The notes beneath the pieces were generated by a model, which worked only from the letters and a program-made list of their open reading frames with translations, did not search any database and was not told the DNA's origin. Below are positions 32,232 through 37,956 of a DNA stretch of 39,292 nt, piece by piece (within the stretch, counting starts at the first letter, position 1; each line of letters starts with the position of its first letter). The stretch comes from a virus: IMG/VR virus record IMGVR_UViG_3300046010_004820, positions 1 through 39,292 of that record. One strand, 5' to 3'. The position numbers and the translations under genes were made by a program.

Positions 32232-32317
32232 GAACGCCAGCGATCAGCGGCATCGAACACAGGAGCGACCATGCCAGACGAGGTTGATGAGATGTCCGCT
32301 GCATCGCGTGGTTATCA
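32229..32317 (+). repeat. attC-like site E (long loop)
   Basis: Outer box TGAGAAC (32229-32235), which includes the stop codon of cassette gene 4, and GTTATCA (32311-32317). Inner arms GCGATCAGCGG and CCGCTGCATCGC pair with one extra base. The 45-base loop has AGGAG and the ATG at 32271. From GTTGATGAGATG to the GTT box it is identical to site A over about 31 bases. Confidence 0.65.
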
Positions 32318-32576
32318 CATGAAACGAAACATTGGGGCCGAACTGGCCGCTCGCATGATGCACCTAAATGAAATGCTTGCCAATGGCGAAAGCGTTGGGG
32401 CTATCAGTCGGGCCGACGTTGATAGCCCGCACCCTGTCGCATCTACACCCGATCCGCACGCTACACCGGGCGATGGTACATCGCAGGGCGAGTGTATGGA
32501 TGGACGCTCGTTGCGAGAGTTCCACAGGCGTCTAATGGCGATGGGTGGCGTACCGGGCCGCATCTGGGAAGAGTGA
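32271..32576 (+). CDS. Cassette gene 5: hypothetical protein starting inside attC
   Basis: 101 residues from the ATG at 32271 in the loop of site E (AGGAG 6 bases upstream), or 85 from the in-frame ATG at 32319, just after the GTT box. The leader M-P-D-E-V-D-E-M-S-A-A-S-R-G comes from the site itself. The body is helical then disordered (D-S-P-H-P-V-A-S-T-P-D-P), with a C-terminal basic helix (L-R-E-F-H-R-R-L-M-A). The stop codon overlaps a lone TGAGAAC box. No family recognised. Confidence 0.55.
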   Translation: MPDEVDEMSAASRGYHMKRNIGAELAARMMHLNEMLANGESVGAISRADVDSPHPVASTPDPHATPGDGTSQGECMDGRSLREFHRRLMAMGGVPGRIWEE

Positions 32577-32635
32577 GAACCATCTAATTATCCCCACCTG
32601 AGCCGGGCCTAATGCCGCTATTCGCAGGATTATCC

Positions 32636-32767
32636 ATGGCTGGAAACATGATCGAAGAACTCCCTGACTCAAAGCTCCCCTGGTGGGACAACCACTACGA
32701 GGGCACGTCCTCCGACGATCCCGAGGATGGGTATCCATATGACATTGGAACGAAGGTTCAGGAATGA
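32636..32767 (+). CDS. Small acidic protein, 43 aa
   Basis: 43 residues, M-A-G-N-M-I-E-E-L-P-D-S followed by L-P-W-W-D-N-H-Y and an acidic D/E/Y-rich end. ATGA overlap with the next gene. It marks the return to ordinary phage coupling after the cassette array. Function unknown. Confidence 0.45.
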   Translation: MAGNMIEELPDSKLPWWDNHYEGTSSDDPEDGYPYDIGTKVQE

Positions 32768-33408
32768 ACGCTGACATTCCCTACCTCCCGGTCTGGGTGC
32801 GGCGCAAGTTCGTCGCCAAGGGCGGGGGCATGGAGAAGGGCTACGCTTTTGCCATCTCGTCATTCACCGGGCGGGCCCTGGCGTTCCATGTAATGCTTCA
32901 GTCAGGAGCGCATTACCGTCACGTTCCACTTCACGCTTTGTCCACGCGGCCAATCTCCAAGGACCGCCCCATCACAGACCTCCAGCTGTGGGACTGCTTC
33001 ACCTACCGGCCCGTAGTGACCACGTTCGCCTACCTCCTTGACCATCCGTGCGTATGTTACCTCCCCAAGGAAGAGGTTCCCGGGAAGTACCTGTTCACCG
33101 TTGACTGGTTGCCCGATCCCCATCCTGGCTGGGTGTTACAGCCCGACCAGAACAAGTGCGCCCACGTCCTGGCCCTGGCTGACGGGAACATCGCCGCCCT
33201 GCCGACGAACAGAATCGTCTGGAGGGACGGATTTTTTGTGGGTTTGAGTGGATCCGCGAGGCGGGGTGGGTATATAACGCAGTCTCAGACCTACCACGCC
33301 GAGGGCGGGTGGGATTTCAGTCAGGATGACTCTTACTTTTACAGGCCACAGGAGGGCCGTACAGGGGCGATGGCAGCTGGGGCTACCCCAGCACGTTCCG
33401 AGGGCTGA
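32764..33408 (+). CDS. Conserved-type phage hypothetical protein, 214 aa
   Basis: 214 residues, soluble, alpha/beta, rich in aromatic residues: Y-L-P-V-W-V-R-R-K-F-V-A-K, then L-Q-L-W-D-C-F-T-Y-R-P and F-A-Y-L-L-D-H-P-C-V. Such proteins occur in accessory regions of many phages without known function. The last 30 residues are low-complexity Gly/Ala/Arg. Overlap-coupled with the upstream gene, followed by a 400-base non-coding gap. Confidence 0.6.
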   Translation: MNADIPYLPVWVRRKFVAKGGGMEKGYAFAISSFTGRALAFHVMLQSGAHYRHVPLHALSTRPISKDRPITDLQLWDCFTYRPVVTTFAYLLDHPCVCYLPKEEVPGKYLFTVDWLPDPHPGWVLQPDQNKCAHVLALADGNIAALPTNRIVWRDGFFVGLSGSARRGGYITQSQTYHAEGGWDFSQDDSYFYRPQEGRTGAMAAGATPARSEG

Positions 33409-33624
33409 AAAGCCGGCAGAACGAAAGCCAGGGCCCCGAGACAGTAACTGATAGACAGCGTGCGTCATTTTCTGGTTGTCCCGCACGGAAATCTCAGCAC
33501 CAGCATAAAGAAACGCCTGCCTACGCAGGAGCGGCCAGTCCGCACAAGTCAGCTAGTCACCGCGCGAAACCCCGGGCAACGGGCTGGTAGTTGATCCAGC
33601 GAAACCCCCACGTCCCGGTCCATT

Positions 33625-33698
33625 TGCCGAGAGCCTAACGATAAGGCGTTGACTGGCAGCCCCAAGGGCTTACCGACAGGCGTTCCTGCCTCTCGGCA
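33625..33698 (+). ncRNA. Cloverleaf-like structured RNA candidate
   Basis: A 9-bp outer stem, TGCCGAGAG (33625-33633) with CTCTCGGCA (33690-33698), encloses three hairpins: GCCT/AGGC (about 33633-33647), AGCCC-CAA-GGGCT (33658-33670) and CAGG-CGTT-CCTG (33677-33688). Length (74) and shape resemble a tRNA, but the D-loop GG, a pairing anticodon arm and the T-loop are absent. Either a tRNA-like relic or an unrelated folded RNA. Confidence 0.35.
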
Positions 33699-33748
33699 TG
33701 GGAGGGGGTCTGTTCTGGATTCGCGAATTTGGAAAGCGACAACGCATT

Positions 33749-33777
33749 TTGACCCTAAAGGTGGACTGCCGTACACT
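33749..33777 (+). promoter_or_regulatory. Sigma70-type promoter for the nuclease operon
   Basis: -35 TTGACC (33749-33754), 17-base spacer, -10 TACACT (33772-33777). Transcription would begin near 33784, about 30 bases before the GTG of the endonuclease VII gene. Confidence 0.5.
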
Positions 33778-33812
33778 CCCTGCACCCTACGGAGCGGGAA
33801 GCGTGAAGGAGC

Positions 33813-34202
33813 GTGATAGTTGAAGCAAGGAAGACATGCAGAAAGTGCCTGCGTTATCTGCCACTGTGCGATTATCCCGGCAGCCCCGGCGGTCGCGATG
33901 GCCGCAGGACGAATTGCAAAGAATGTGAAAGCAATTATCGACGCCAATGGAGCTACGGCCTGACGACTGAAGAGGTCGCAACCTTTCTTCAAATACCAGT
34001 ATGCCAGTCTTGCGGCGCTGGATTGAAAAGCTCGTACGCTCAAAAGTTCGACCACTGCCATTGCCGCGGTCACTTCCGTGGAGTGGTCTGCCACGCTTGC
34101 AATAGCTCCTGCCAAGGCCGTGCCGAGGAAGCCATCATCCGGCTCCAGAAGTGCATCGACTACCTTCGCCGTGACCTGGAGCGGATCAGTGAACAAGTCT
34201 GA
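33813..34202 (+). CDS. Recombination endonuclease VII
   Basis: 129 residues. Zinc-binding C9-R-K-C12 and C35-K-E-C38 near the N-terminus, then C64-Q-S-C67, and the family core F-D-H81-C-H83 followed by G-V-V-C93-H-A-C96-N97, the beta-beta-alpha metal nuclease fold of T4 endonuclease VII relatives. These cut branched DNA such as Holliday junctions, and help in packaging or recombination. GTG start at 33813; AAGGAG sits very close to it, so the exact start is uncertain. Overlaps the HNH gene. Confidence 0.85.
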   Translation: MIVEARKTCRKCLRYLPLCDYPGSPGGRDGRRTNCKECESNYRRQWSYGLTTEEVATFLQIPVCQSCGAGLKSSYAQKFDHCHCRGHFRGVVCHACNSSCQGRAEEAIIRLQKCIDYLRRDLERISEQV

Positions 34203-34587
34203 ACGCTCCGCCCTGCTGGAATGGGTGGCCGAGCATCGCTGCTGTGCCGTTTGTTGGTGGCCTGAGTCCGATGGCCGCCGCCGGCTGGAGGTTCACCACC
34301 TCGTTGGCGGCGCTGGAAGGAAGCATGACATCCGAAATTACCTTCGGCTCTGCGCCAACTGTCATACAGTTCTTCATTCCGGCAGCAGAGTTACTGGACT
34401 GGTAGACCTGAACGCTCGTATACTGTTGGGCGTTAAACAGGATTGCGATCCCGACAACTACGACCCGGCCTTCTTGGCCAGCCTGAAACACAAGAAGCAT
34501 CTGGGGTACGACCCAGAACCGCTGCCTGAGTACTACGACGAACAACGACACAGGAATGTCAGGGGATGGAACACGCGGACCCCATAG
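34189..34587 (+). CDS. HNH endonuclease
   Basis: 132 residues from the GTG at 34189, 14 bases inside the previous gene. The domain has C19-A-V-C22, E-V-H36-H37-L (first HNH His pair), R-N50-Y and C55-A-N-C58-H59 then L-H63, a standard zinc-containing HNH. The C-terminal half is a substrate or DNA-binding tail. It could be a packaging-type HNH or a homing-like nuclease. Adjacent to endonuclease VII, giving two His-metal nucleases in tandem. Confidence 0.75.
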   Translation: MNKSERSALLEWVAEHRCCAVCWWPESDGRRRLEVHHLVGGAGRKHDIRNYLRLCANCHTVLHSGSRVTGLVDLNARILLGVKQDCDPDNYDPAFLASLKHKKHLGYDPEPLPEYYDEQRHRNVRGWNTRTP

Positions 34588-34943
34588 TCACCGTCACCCG
34601 CCTCTTGCGGCATGACACCTACGACCTCCGGATGTACTGCCCCGCGCTCAGGGCTCGGGCTACGGTGTACATGACCCCCATGGGAGTCTGGTGCGACGAC
34701 GAAGCACGCCAGCACGCCTTGGACTGGATCGAACTTCACGCCGAGAACGACAGGCTCCGCCTGATCACGGCCGACTGGCTAAGGGATGAGTACGGCCGGC
34801 TGCTCGGGGATCTCCAAGACCTGAGATCCGGGGAAACCCTGACCGGCTACTTGATGTCCGTGAACGCGGCCAAGCGTCGGCCGCACCACGTTATGGATGT
34901 GATGTACACGCTGGCTTCGGCACCGGAGGTGGACGAATGCTGA
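34566..34943 (+). CDS. Hypothetical protein, 125 aa
   Basis: 125 residues, soluble, with an N-terminal beta region (I-V-T-V-T-R-L-L-R-H-D-T-Y-D-L-R) and then long charged helices (A-L-D-W-I-E-L-H-A-E-N-D-R-L-R-L-I). Overlaps the HNH gene by 22 bases and the next gene by 7. No family recognised; phage early-region type. Confidence 0.5.
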   Translation: MEHADPIVTVTRLLRHDTYDLRMYCPALRARATVYMTPMGVWCDDEARQHALDWIELHAENDRLRLITADWLRDEYGRLLGDLQDLRSGETLTGYLMSVNAAKRRPHHVMDVMYTLASAPEVDEC

Positions 34944-35176
34944 TCGGTGACCGGACAAAGACGACGAACTACACCATCGACTACTGGTGGGAGCCCAGCG
35001 GTACTCAGGACACCAAGCTCGGGAATGCCGTTGGTTCCTGGATTGGGCAGAACGCCCGCGTCCTGGACAAGAAACGCGCCGACGAAACCATCAAGCTGAT
35101 CACCGAGCAGTTCCCCTACCTGAGTCAGGTGGAGGCGAGGCACGCCCAGCTGCACTCCGCGAGGTGGGCCCGATGA
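34937..35176 (+). CDS. Hypothetical protein, 79 aa
   Basis: 79 residues. Opens M-L-I-G-D-R-T-K and Y-T-I-D-Y-W-W-E-P, with a helical C-terminal part (A-D-E-T-I-K-L-I-T-E-Q-F-P-Y-L). Coupled by short overlaps on both sides. Function unknown. Confidence 0.5.
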   Translation: MLIGDRTKTTNYTIDYWWEPSGTQDTKLGNAVGSWIGQNARVLDKKRADETIKLITEQFPYLSQVEARHAQLHSARWAR

Positions 35177-35571
35177 GATCACGGGACAAGGGCGCTCGGG
35201 GGGAAAGGGACGCTGCCGCTGCCTGGGTGGCGGCGGTGGGCGGTTGCGCCAGACGGGGCCAGCAGTTTGCCGGCGGGACCGAATCGCCGGATGTCGTTTG
35301 CTCGCAGGAAAACATCCACCTGGAGGTCAAGAGGACCGAGCGGGGCAATCCCTATGTGTGGATGGAGCAAGCCGTCCGCGATGCCGGTTCCAAGATCCCC
35401 GTGGTCCTGCATCGTCGGAACGGCAAAGAGTGGCTGCTGATCGCGAGGCTCACGGATGCCAGCCGACTTTCAGAGGAAATTGCTGCGACGGTTAAAGAGG
35501 TGGGCGGAGGAGCGGTTTCCCCTGCCCTACCCGGTGAGAGTGTACCTGCGGCCGAGCAGCAAGATGCGTGA
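35173..35571 (+). CDS. Resolvase-like PD-(D/E)XK nuclease
   Basis: 132 residues from the ATG at 35173 (ATGA overlap). The start R-D-K-G-A-R-G-E11-R-D and then S-P-D40-V-V, L-E51-V-K53 and M-E-Q67-A form the archaeal-type Holliday-junction resolvase/VRR-like active site seen in many phages. It probably cuts branched DNA or acts as a nuclease in recombination. The last 38 residues overlap the next gene's frame and look Ala/Glu-rich and unimportant. Confidence 0.7.
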   Translation: MRSRDKGARGERDAAAAWVAAVGGCARRGQQFAGGTESPDVVCSQENIHLEVKRTERGNPYVWMEQAVRDAGSKIPVVLHRRNGKEWLLIARLTDASRLSEEIAATVKEVGGGAVSPALPGESVPAAEQQDA

Positions 35572-35800
35572 TCACTTGGGCTACTTTGAGTTCGATTACG
35601 AAGTGGACCGGGGCGTGATCTGCATCAGCGATTCGCAGGGACGAGAGGGATTGATCGACACTTTTATGGAGGAATACGCCCATGCCCGCTGCTCGCACCT
35701 CATCGACACGGAAGACAACGACGCGGACCCGCACCACCACCCCAGTTTCTGGGCGGAGTACGGAAGGCTGGTCAAGGCAGCCCGAGAAATCGCATGGTGA
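35456..35800 (+). CDS. SprT-like protein with altered zinc motif
   Basis: 114 residues. The N-terminus (L-R-R-L-K-R-W-A-E-E-R-F-P-L-P-Y-P-V-R-V) and core resemble small SprT/WSS1-type metalloproteins of phages. Their usual H-E-x-x-H is here E72-E73-Y-A-H76-A, so the first zinc His is replaced by Glu. A later H93-H-H-P-S-F-W (third ligand region) and E101 remain. It may be inactive or use Glu as ligand. It overlaps the upstream gene by 116 bases; the conserved-looking N-terminus supports the long start. Confidence 0.6.
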   Translation: MPADFQRKLLRRLKRWAEERFPLPYPVRVYLRPSSKMRDHLGYFEFDYEVDRGVICISDSQGREGLIDTFMEEYAHARCSHLIDTEDNDADPHHHPSFWAEYGRLVKAAREIAW

Positions 35801-35807
35801 TCCCTAC

Positions 35808-36071
35808 TTGGAAATCTGCGAGCAGCTGCACAGCCTGCTGACCAGGAAGCGAGGGTACTACGGGTGCAAGGACGCCCCGCTTTCCAACGCCCTCGGGGTG
35901 CTGGAGGACGGGATCGACCCCTGGAAATACCAGATCGCCCGGGTTGGGGAGAAGTGCCGCAGGCTCCGGGGTGAACTCCGGACAATTGATATTAGGGACA
36001 CCCTTTTGGATATCGCCGGCCACGCCGTTGTGGCCATAGCCTGCTTGGACGTGATGGAGACTGACGAATGA
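35808..36071 (+). CDS. DUF1599-like phage protein
   Basis: 87 residues from TTG at 35808. The sequence E-I-C-E-Q-L-H, R-K-R-G-Y-Y-G-C-K-D-A-P-L-S-N, then G-I-D-P-W-K-Y-Q-I-A-R and D-T-L-L-D-I-A-G-H-A-V matches the small helical DUF1599/MazG-like phage family, thought to bind or process nucleotides. Relatives usually have a few more residues before the conserved start (the frame does encode H-G-D-P-Y upstream), but there is no start codon there, so the true start is unclear. Confidence 0.55.
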   Translation: MEICEQLHSLLTRKRGYYGCKDAPLSNALGVLEDGIDPWKYQIARVGEKCRRLRGELRTIDIRDTLLDIAGHAVVAIACLDVMETDE

Positions 36072-36400
36072 ACCTCAAGATTCTCCGATGGCTCTTGTCC
36101 CACCGCGAGGTGCTGACGCAGATCATCGACGCCGTGAAGAGCTTCGACCGCACCGCCGGCCCGATGAAGAACTGGGAACTGGTGGACAAGATCGCCCGGC
36201 TGGTCATCCCCGTCCTGAGCGAGGAGGACATTAAGATCCTCGCCACCAAGCCGGATGACTGGACCGAGGACTATGACACGGTCAGCAGCTTCGCCCTCGG
36301 TGCGGAGTGCGCGGCCCAAGGGTTCGACTGGGCGCTCATCGCCAAGGTGTTGATCCCGATCCTGGAACTCATCATCAGGGCCCTGGCCACCGATGAGTGA
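36068..36400 (+). CDS. Hypothetical helical protein, 110 aa
   Basis: 110 residues, almost all helix. The C-terminus W-A-L-I-A-K-V-L-I-P-I-L-E-L-I-I-R-A-L is strongly hydrophobic or amphipathic and could lie on or cross a membrane. Preceded and followed by ATGA-type overlaps. A role near lysis is possible given the genes that follow, but nothing diagnostic is visible. Confidence 0.5.
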   Translation: MNLKILRWLLSHREVLTQIIDAVKSFDRTAGPMKNWELVDKIARLVIPVLSEEDIKILATKPDDWTEDYDTVSSFALGAECAAQGFDWALIAKVLIPILELIIRALATDE

Positions 36401-37337
36401 CATCGTCCACCTTCCTCCGTACACCGTTGACTTCCTCCATGTGCCGCATTCGGTGCAGGAGGGGGTTGACTGGGGTGTGAGCAGCTACGGGATCCCCGAA
36501 CTGTGGCGGCGCACCCGGGGGGAAGGCGTGACGGTGGCGGTGGTGGACTCAGGGATCGCCCGTCATCCATCGCTCACTGATGTGGTTGTCGATCACCGGA
36601 ACTTCACGGCGGATACCGACCCTTTCGATTCGCTCGGGCACGGGACGCATGTCGCAGGAGTGATCGCCTCCAACAAGGGTCTGGCCAAGGGCATTGCGCC
36701 TGGGGCCAAGCTCATATCGATGAAAGTCCTCGGCCACTCTGGCATGGGGAGGACCGAGTCGGTTGCAACCGCCGTCAGGCATGCGGCCGAAGCCAACGTG
36801 GACATCATCTGCATGTCGCTGGGATCATCCCACCCCGACAGCCGGCTGCATGATGCTATCCGCTATGCTCACGGGAAGGGGGTGATCATTGTCTGCGCGG
36901 CAGGGAATGATGGTGGAGCGGTCAACTACCCTGCTGCGTTCGCTGAGACGATTGCCGTTGGCGCTGTGGACAACAAGGGCGAGGCGTGCGAGTTCTCCTG
37001 CCGCGGCAAGGAGGTCGCCGTCGCTGCTCCTGGTCAGGACATCACCAGTACGTGGCTGGCCAACGGCTACGCGACCATCTCGGGGACGAGCATGGCCGCG
37101 CCGTTCGTCGCTGGCGTACTGGCCCTGTACGTGTCCGAGAAGAAGTCCAACGGCCAGAAGGTCACGCACCAAGATGTGATCAAGGCGTTGGGCCAGACGT
37201 GCCGTGACGTTGGCGCCGTGGGGCGTGACGATGTCTACGGGTGGGGGCTCTTGGATCCGCACAAGCTCCTGCACTACGCGCCGCAGGCGGTCCCAGGCGG
37301 CGTGACGATCTACATTCCGGGGGGCAAGGTTGTATGA
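36393..37337 (+). CDS. Subtilisin-like serine protease (S8 family)
   Basis: 314 residues with a complete subtilase active site: D52 (A-V-V-D-S-G), H83 (G-H-G-T-H-V-A-G), oxyanion N172 (A-A-G-N-D-G) and S233 (G-T-S-M-A-A-P). The catalytic domain spans about 27-290. No signal peptide or long propeptide is present. Subtilases are uncommon in phages; candidate roles are virion protein processing, host protein cleavage or wall degradation. It is followed at once by two small exported or membrane proteins and a papain-like protease. Confidence 0.92.
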   Translation: MSDIVHLPPYTVDFLHVPHSVQEGVDWGVSSYGIPELWRRTRGEGVTVAVVDSGIARHPSLTDVVVDHRNFTADTDPFDSLGHGTHVAGVIASNKGLAKGIAPGAKLISMKVLGHSGMGRTESVATAVRHAAEANVDIICMSLGSSHPDSRLHDAIRYAHGKGVIIVCAAGNDGGAVNYPAAFAETIAVGAVDNKGEACEFSCRGKEVAVAAPGQDITSTWLANGYATISGTSMAAPFVAGVLALYVSEKKSNGQKVTHQDVIKALGQTCRDVGAVGRDDVYGWGLLDPHKLLHYAPQAVPGGVTIYIPGGKVV

Positions 37338-37552
37338 CGCGCATTCAGATCATCAGTCTCATCGCCATCGCAGGAGCCGCCGCGTGGTCATACTTCCCCC
37401 GCTCCATGCTTCGCATCCCTACTGTGAAGCCAAAGGGCCCCGATGTTTTGGGGCACATGCGTTCGGTCATGGAGATCCGCAACACCTACACGTCCTCGGA
37501 GGTGCAGACGGCGGCGACGGCGCTGCTCCAGGCTCTGCTCAACGCCAAATGA
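37334..37552 (+). CDS. Small single-span membrane protein
   Basis: 72 residues. One N-terminal membrane segment or signal anchor (I-I-S-L-I-A-I-A-G-A-A-A-W) after a T-R start, then a soluble helical tail (E-V-Q-T-A-A-T-A-L-L-Q-A-L-L). Its ATG overlaps the stop of the subtilase gene. Could be a spanin-like or pinholin-like lysis component; inferred from topology and neighbours. Confidence 0.5.
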   Translation: MTRIQIISLIAIAGAAAWSYFPRSMLRIPTVKPKGPDVLGHMRSVMEIRNTYTSSEVQTAATALLQALLNAK

Positions 37553-37956
37553 AACACCTCCCGCTCGCCCTGTCGGTCCTTGTGTTCGCTTTGACTCTCG
37601 TCCCCCAACGGCCAGCCGTCACCGGCCCCGTCGCAGACGCGCTGCGATCCGCCTCCTCCACGGATCGCGCACGGGTGGCCAGCGTTTACCGCGCGCTGGC
37701 CGATGTGACGGTGCGTGATGCCGGCAAGCAGATTGCCACGCTTGCCACTTGGCGCAGCATACATGCTAGCTCGCTGCGGCTGGCTGTTGGGGGGACTGAG
37801 TTGGTCGGGAAGTACAAGGGTCTGGATGTCGCCGTGGACACCGTCCTACGGGACGCACTAGGCGCAGCCGAGAAGGTGGACAACGTCGCCCTGACACCGG
37901 ACGTGGTGGAGAAGCTGGCGGCCGGCTGCAAGGAAGTGGTGCGACAGAGTGAGTGA
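37549..37956 (+). CDS. Exported small protein with signal peptide
   Basis: 135 residues. A clear signal peptide (M-K-H-L-P-L-A-L-S-V-L-V-F-A-L-T-L-V) ends near residue 25, with no lipobox Cys. The mature part is helical (A-R-V-A-S-V-Y-R-A-L-A-D-V; D-V-V-E-K-L-A-A-G-C). Sits between a membrane protein and a protease gene. A periplasmic role, possibly during lysis, is likely but unproven. Confidence 0.5.
   Translation: MKHLPLALSVLVFALTLVPQRPAVTGPVADALRSASSTDRARVASVYRALADVTVRDAGKQIATLATWRSIHASSLRLAVGGTELVGKYKGLDVAVDTVLRDALGAAEKVDNVALTPDVVEKLAAGCKEVVRQSE

Larger units (their letters stand above)
30852..32580 (+). mobile_element. Integron-like gene-cassette array without integrase
   Basis: Five small genes (30957, 31341, 31630, 31902, 32271) alternate with five attC-like imperfect inverted repeats (ending at 30924, 31291, 31606, 31945 and 32317), all in the same orientation. 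Taking each GTT as crossover point, the cassette units are about 367, 315, 339 and 372 bases. The right end has a lone TGAGAAC box (32574-32580) on the stop codon of the last gene, with no inner arms after it. No integron integrase is visible. Known arrays of this kind without integrase are called CALINs. Orientation and stop-codon placement fit attC rules; the outer boxes are non-canonical. Confidence 0.6.
33409..33812 (+). other. 404-base gap with many hairpins, no convincing gene
   Basis: No + strand frame here looks coding, and the minus-strand frame across it lacks a recognisable product. It holds several hairpins: GGCT-GAAA-AGCC near 33404, CCTGC-CTAC-GCAGG near 33518, an 8-bp CCAGTCCG/CGGGCTGG pair near 33536-33585, and the cloverleaf at 33625-33698. 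A promoter at its right end faces the endonuclease VII gene. A structured RNA is more likely than protein coding. Confidence 0.45.

Noticed and set aside
30852-32317. CRISPR array
   Set aside because: The repeats are imperfect palindromes of varied length and sequence, separated by 300-370 base coding units, with no uniform spacers.
33626-33698. Canonical tRNA gene on either strand
   Set aside because: The cloverleaf outline is there, but the D-loop GG, T-loop TTC-type sequence and a paired anticodon arm are missing.
33700-33730. 5' end of a tmRNA (TTCTGGATTCG stretch)
   Set aside because: The match is about 11 bases; the following sequence has no tag reading frame and no tmRNA 3' domain is nearby.
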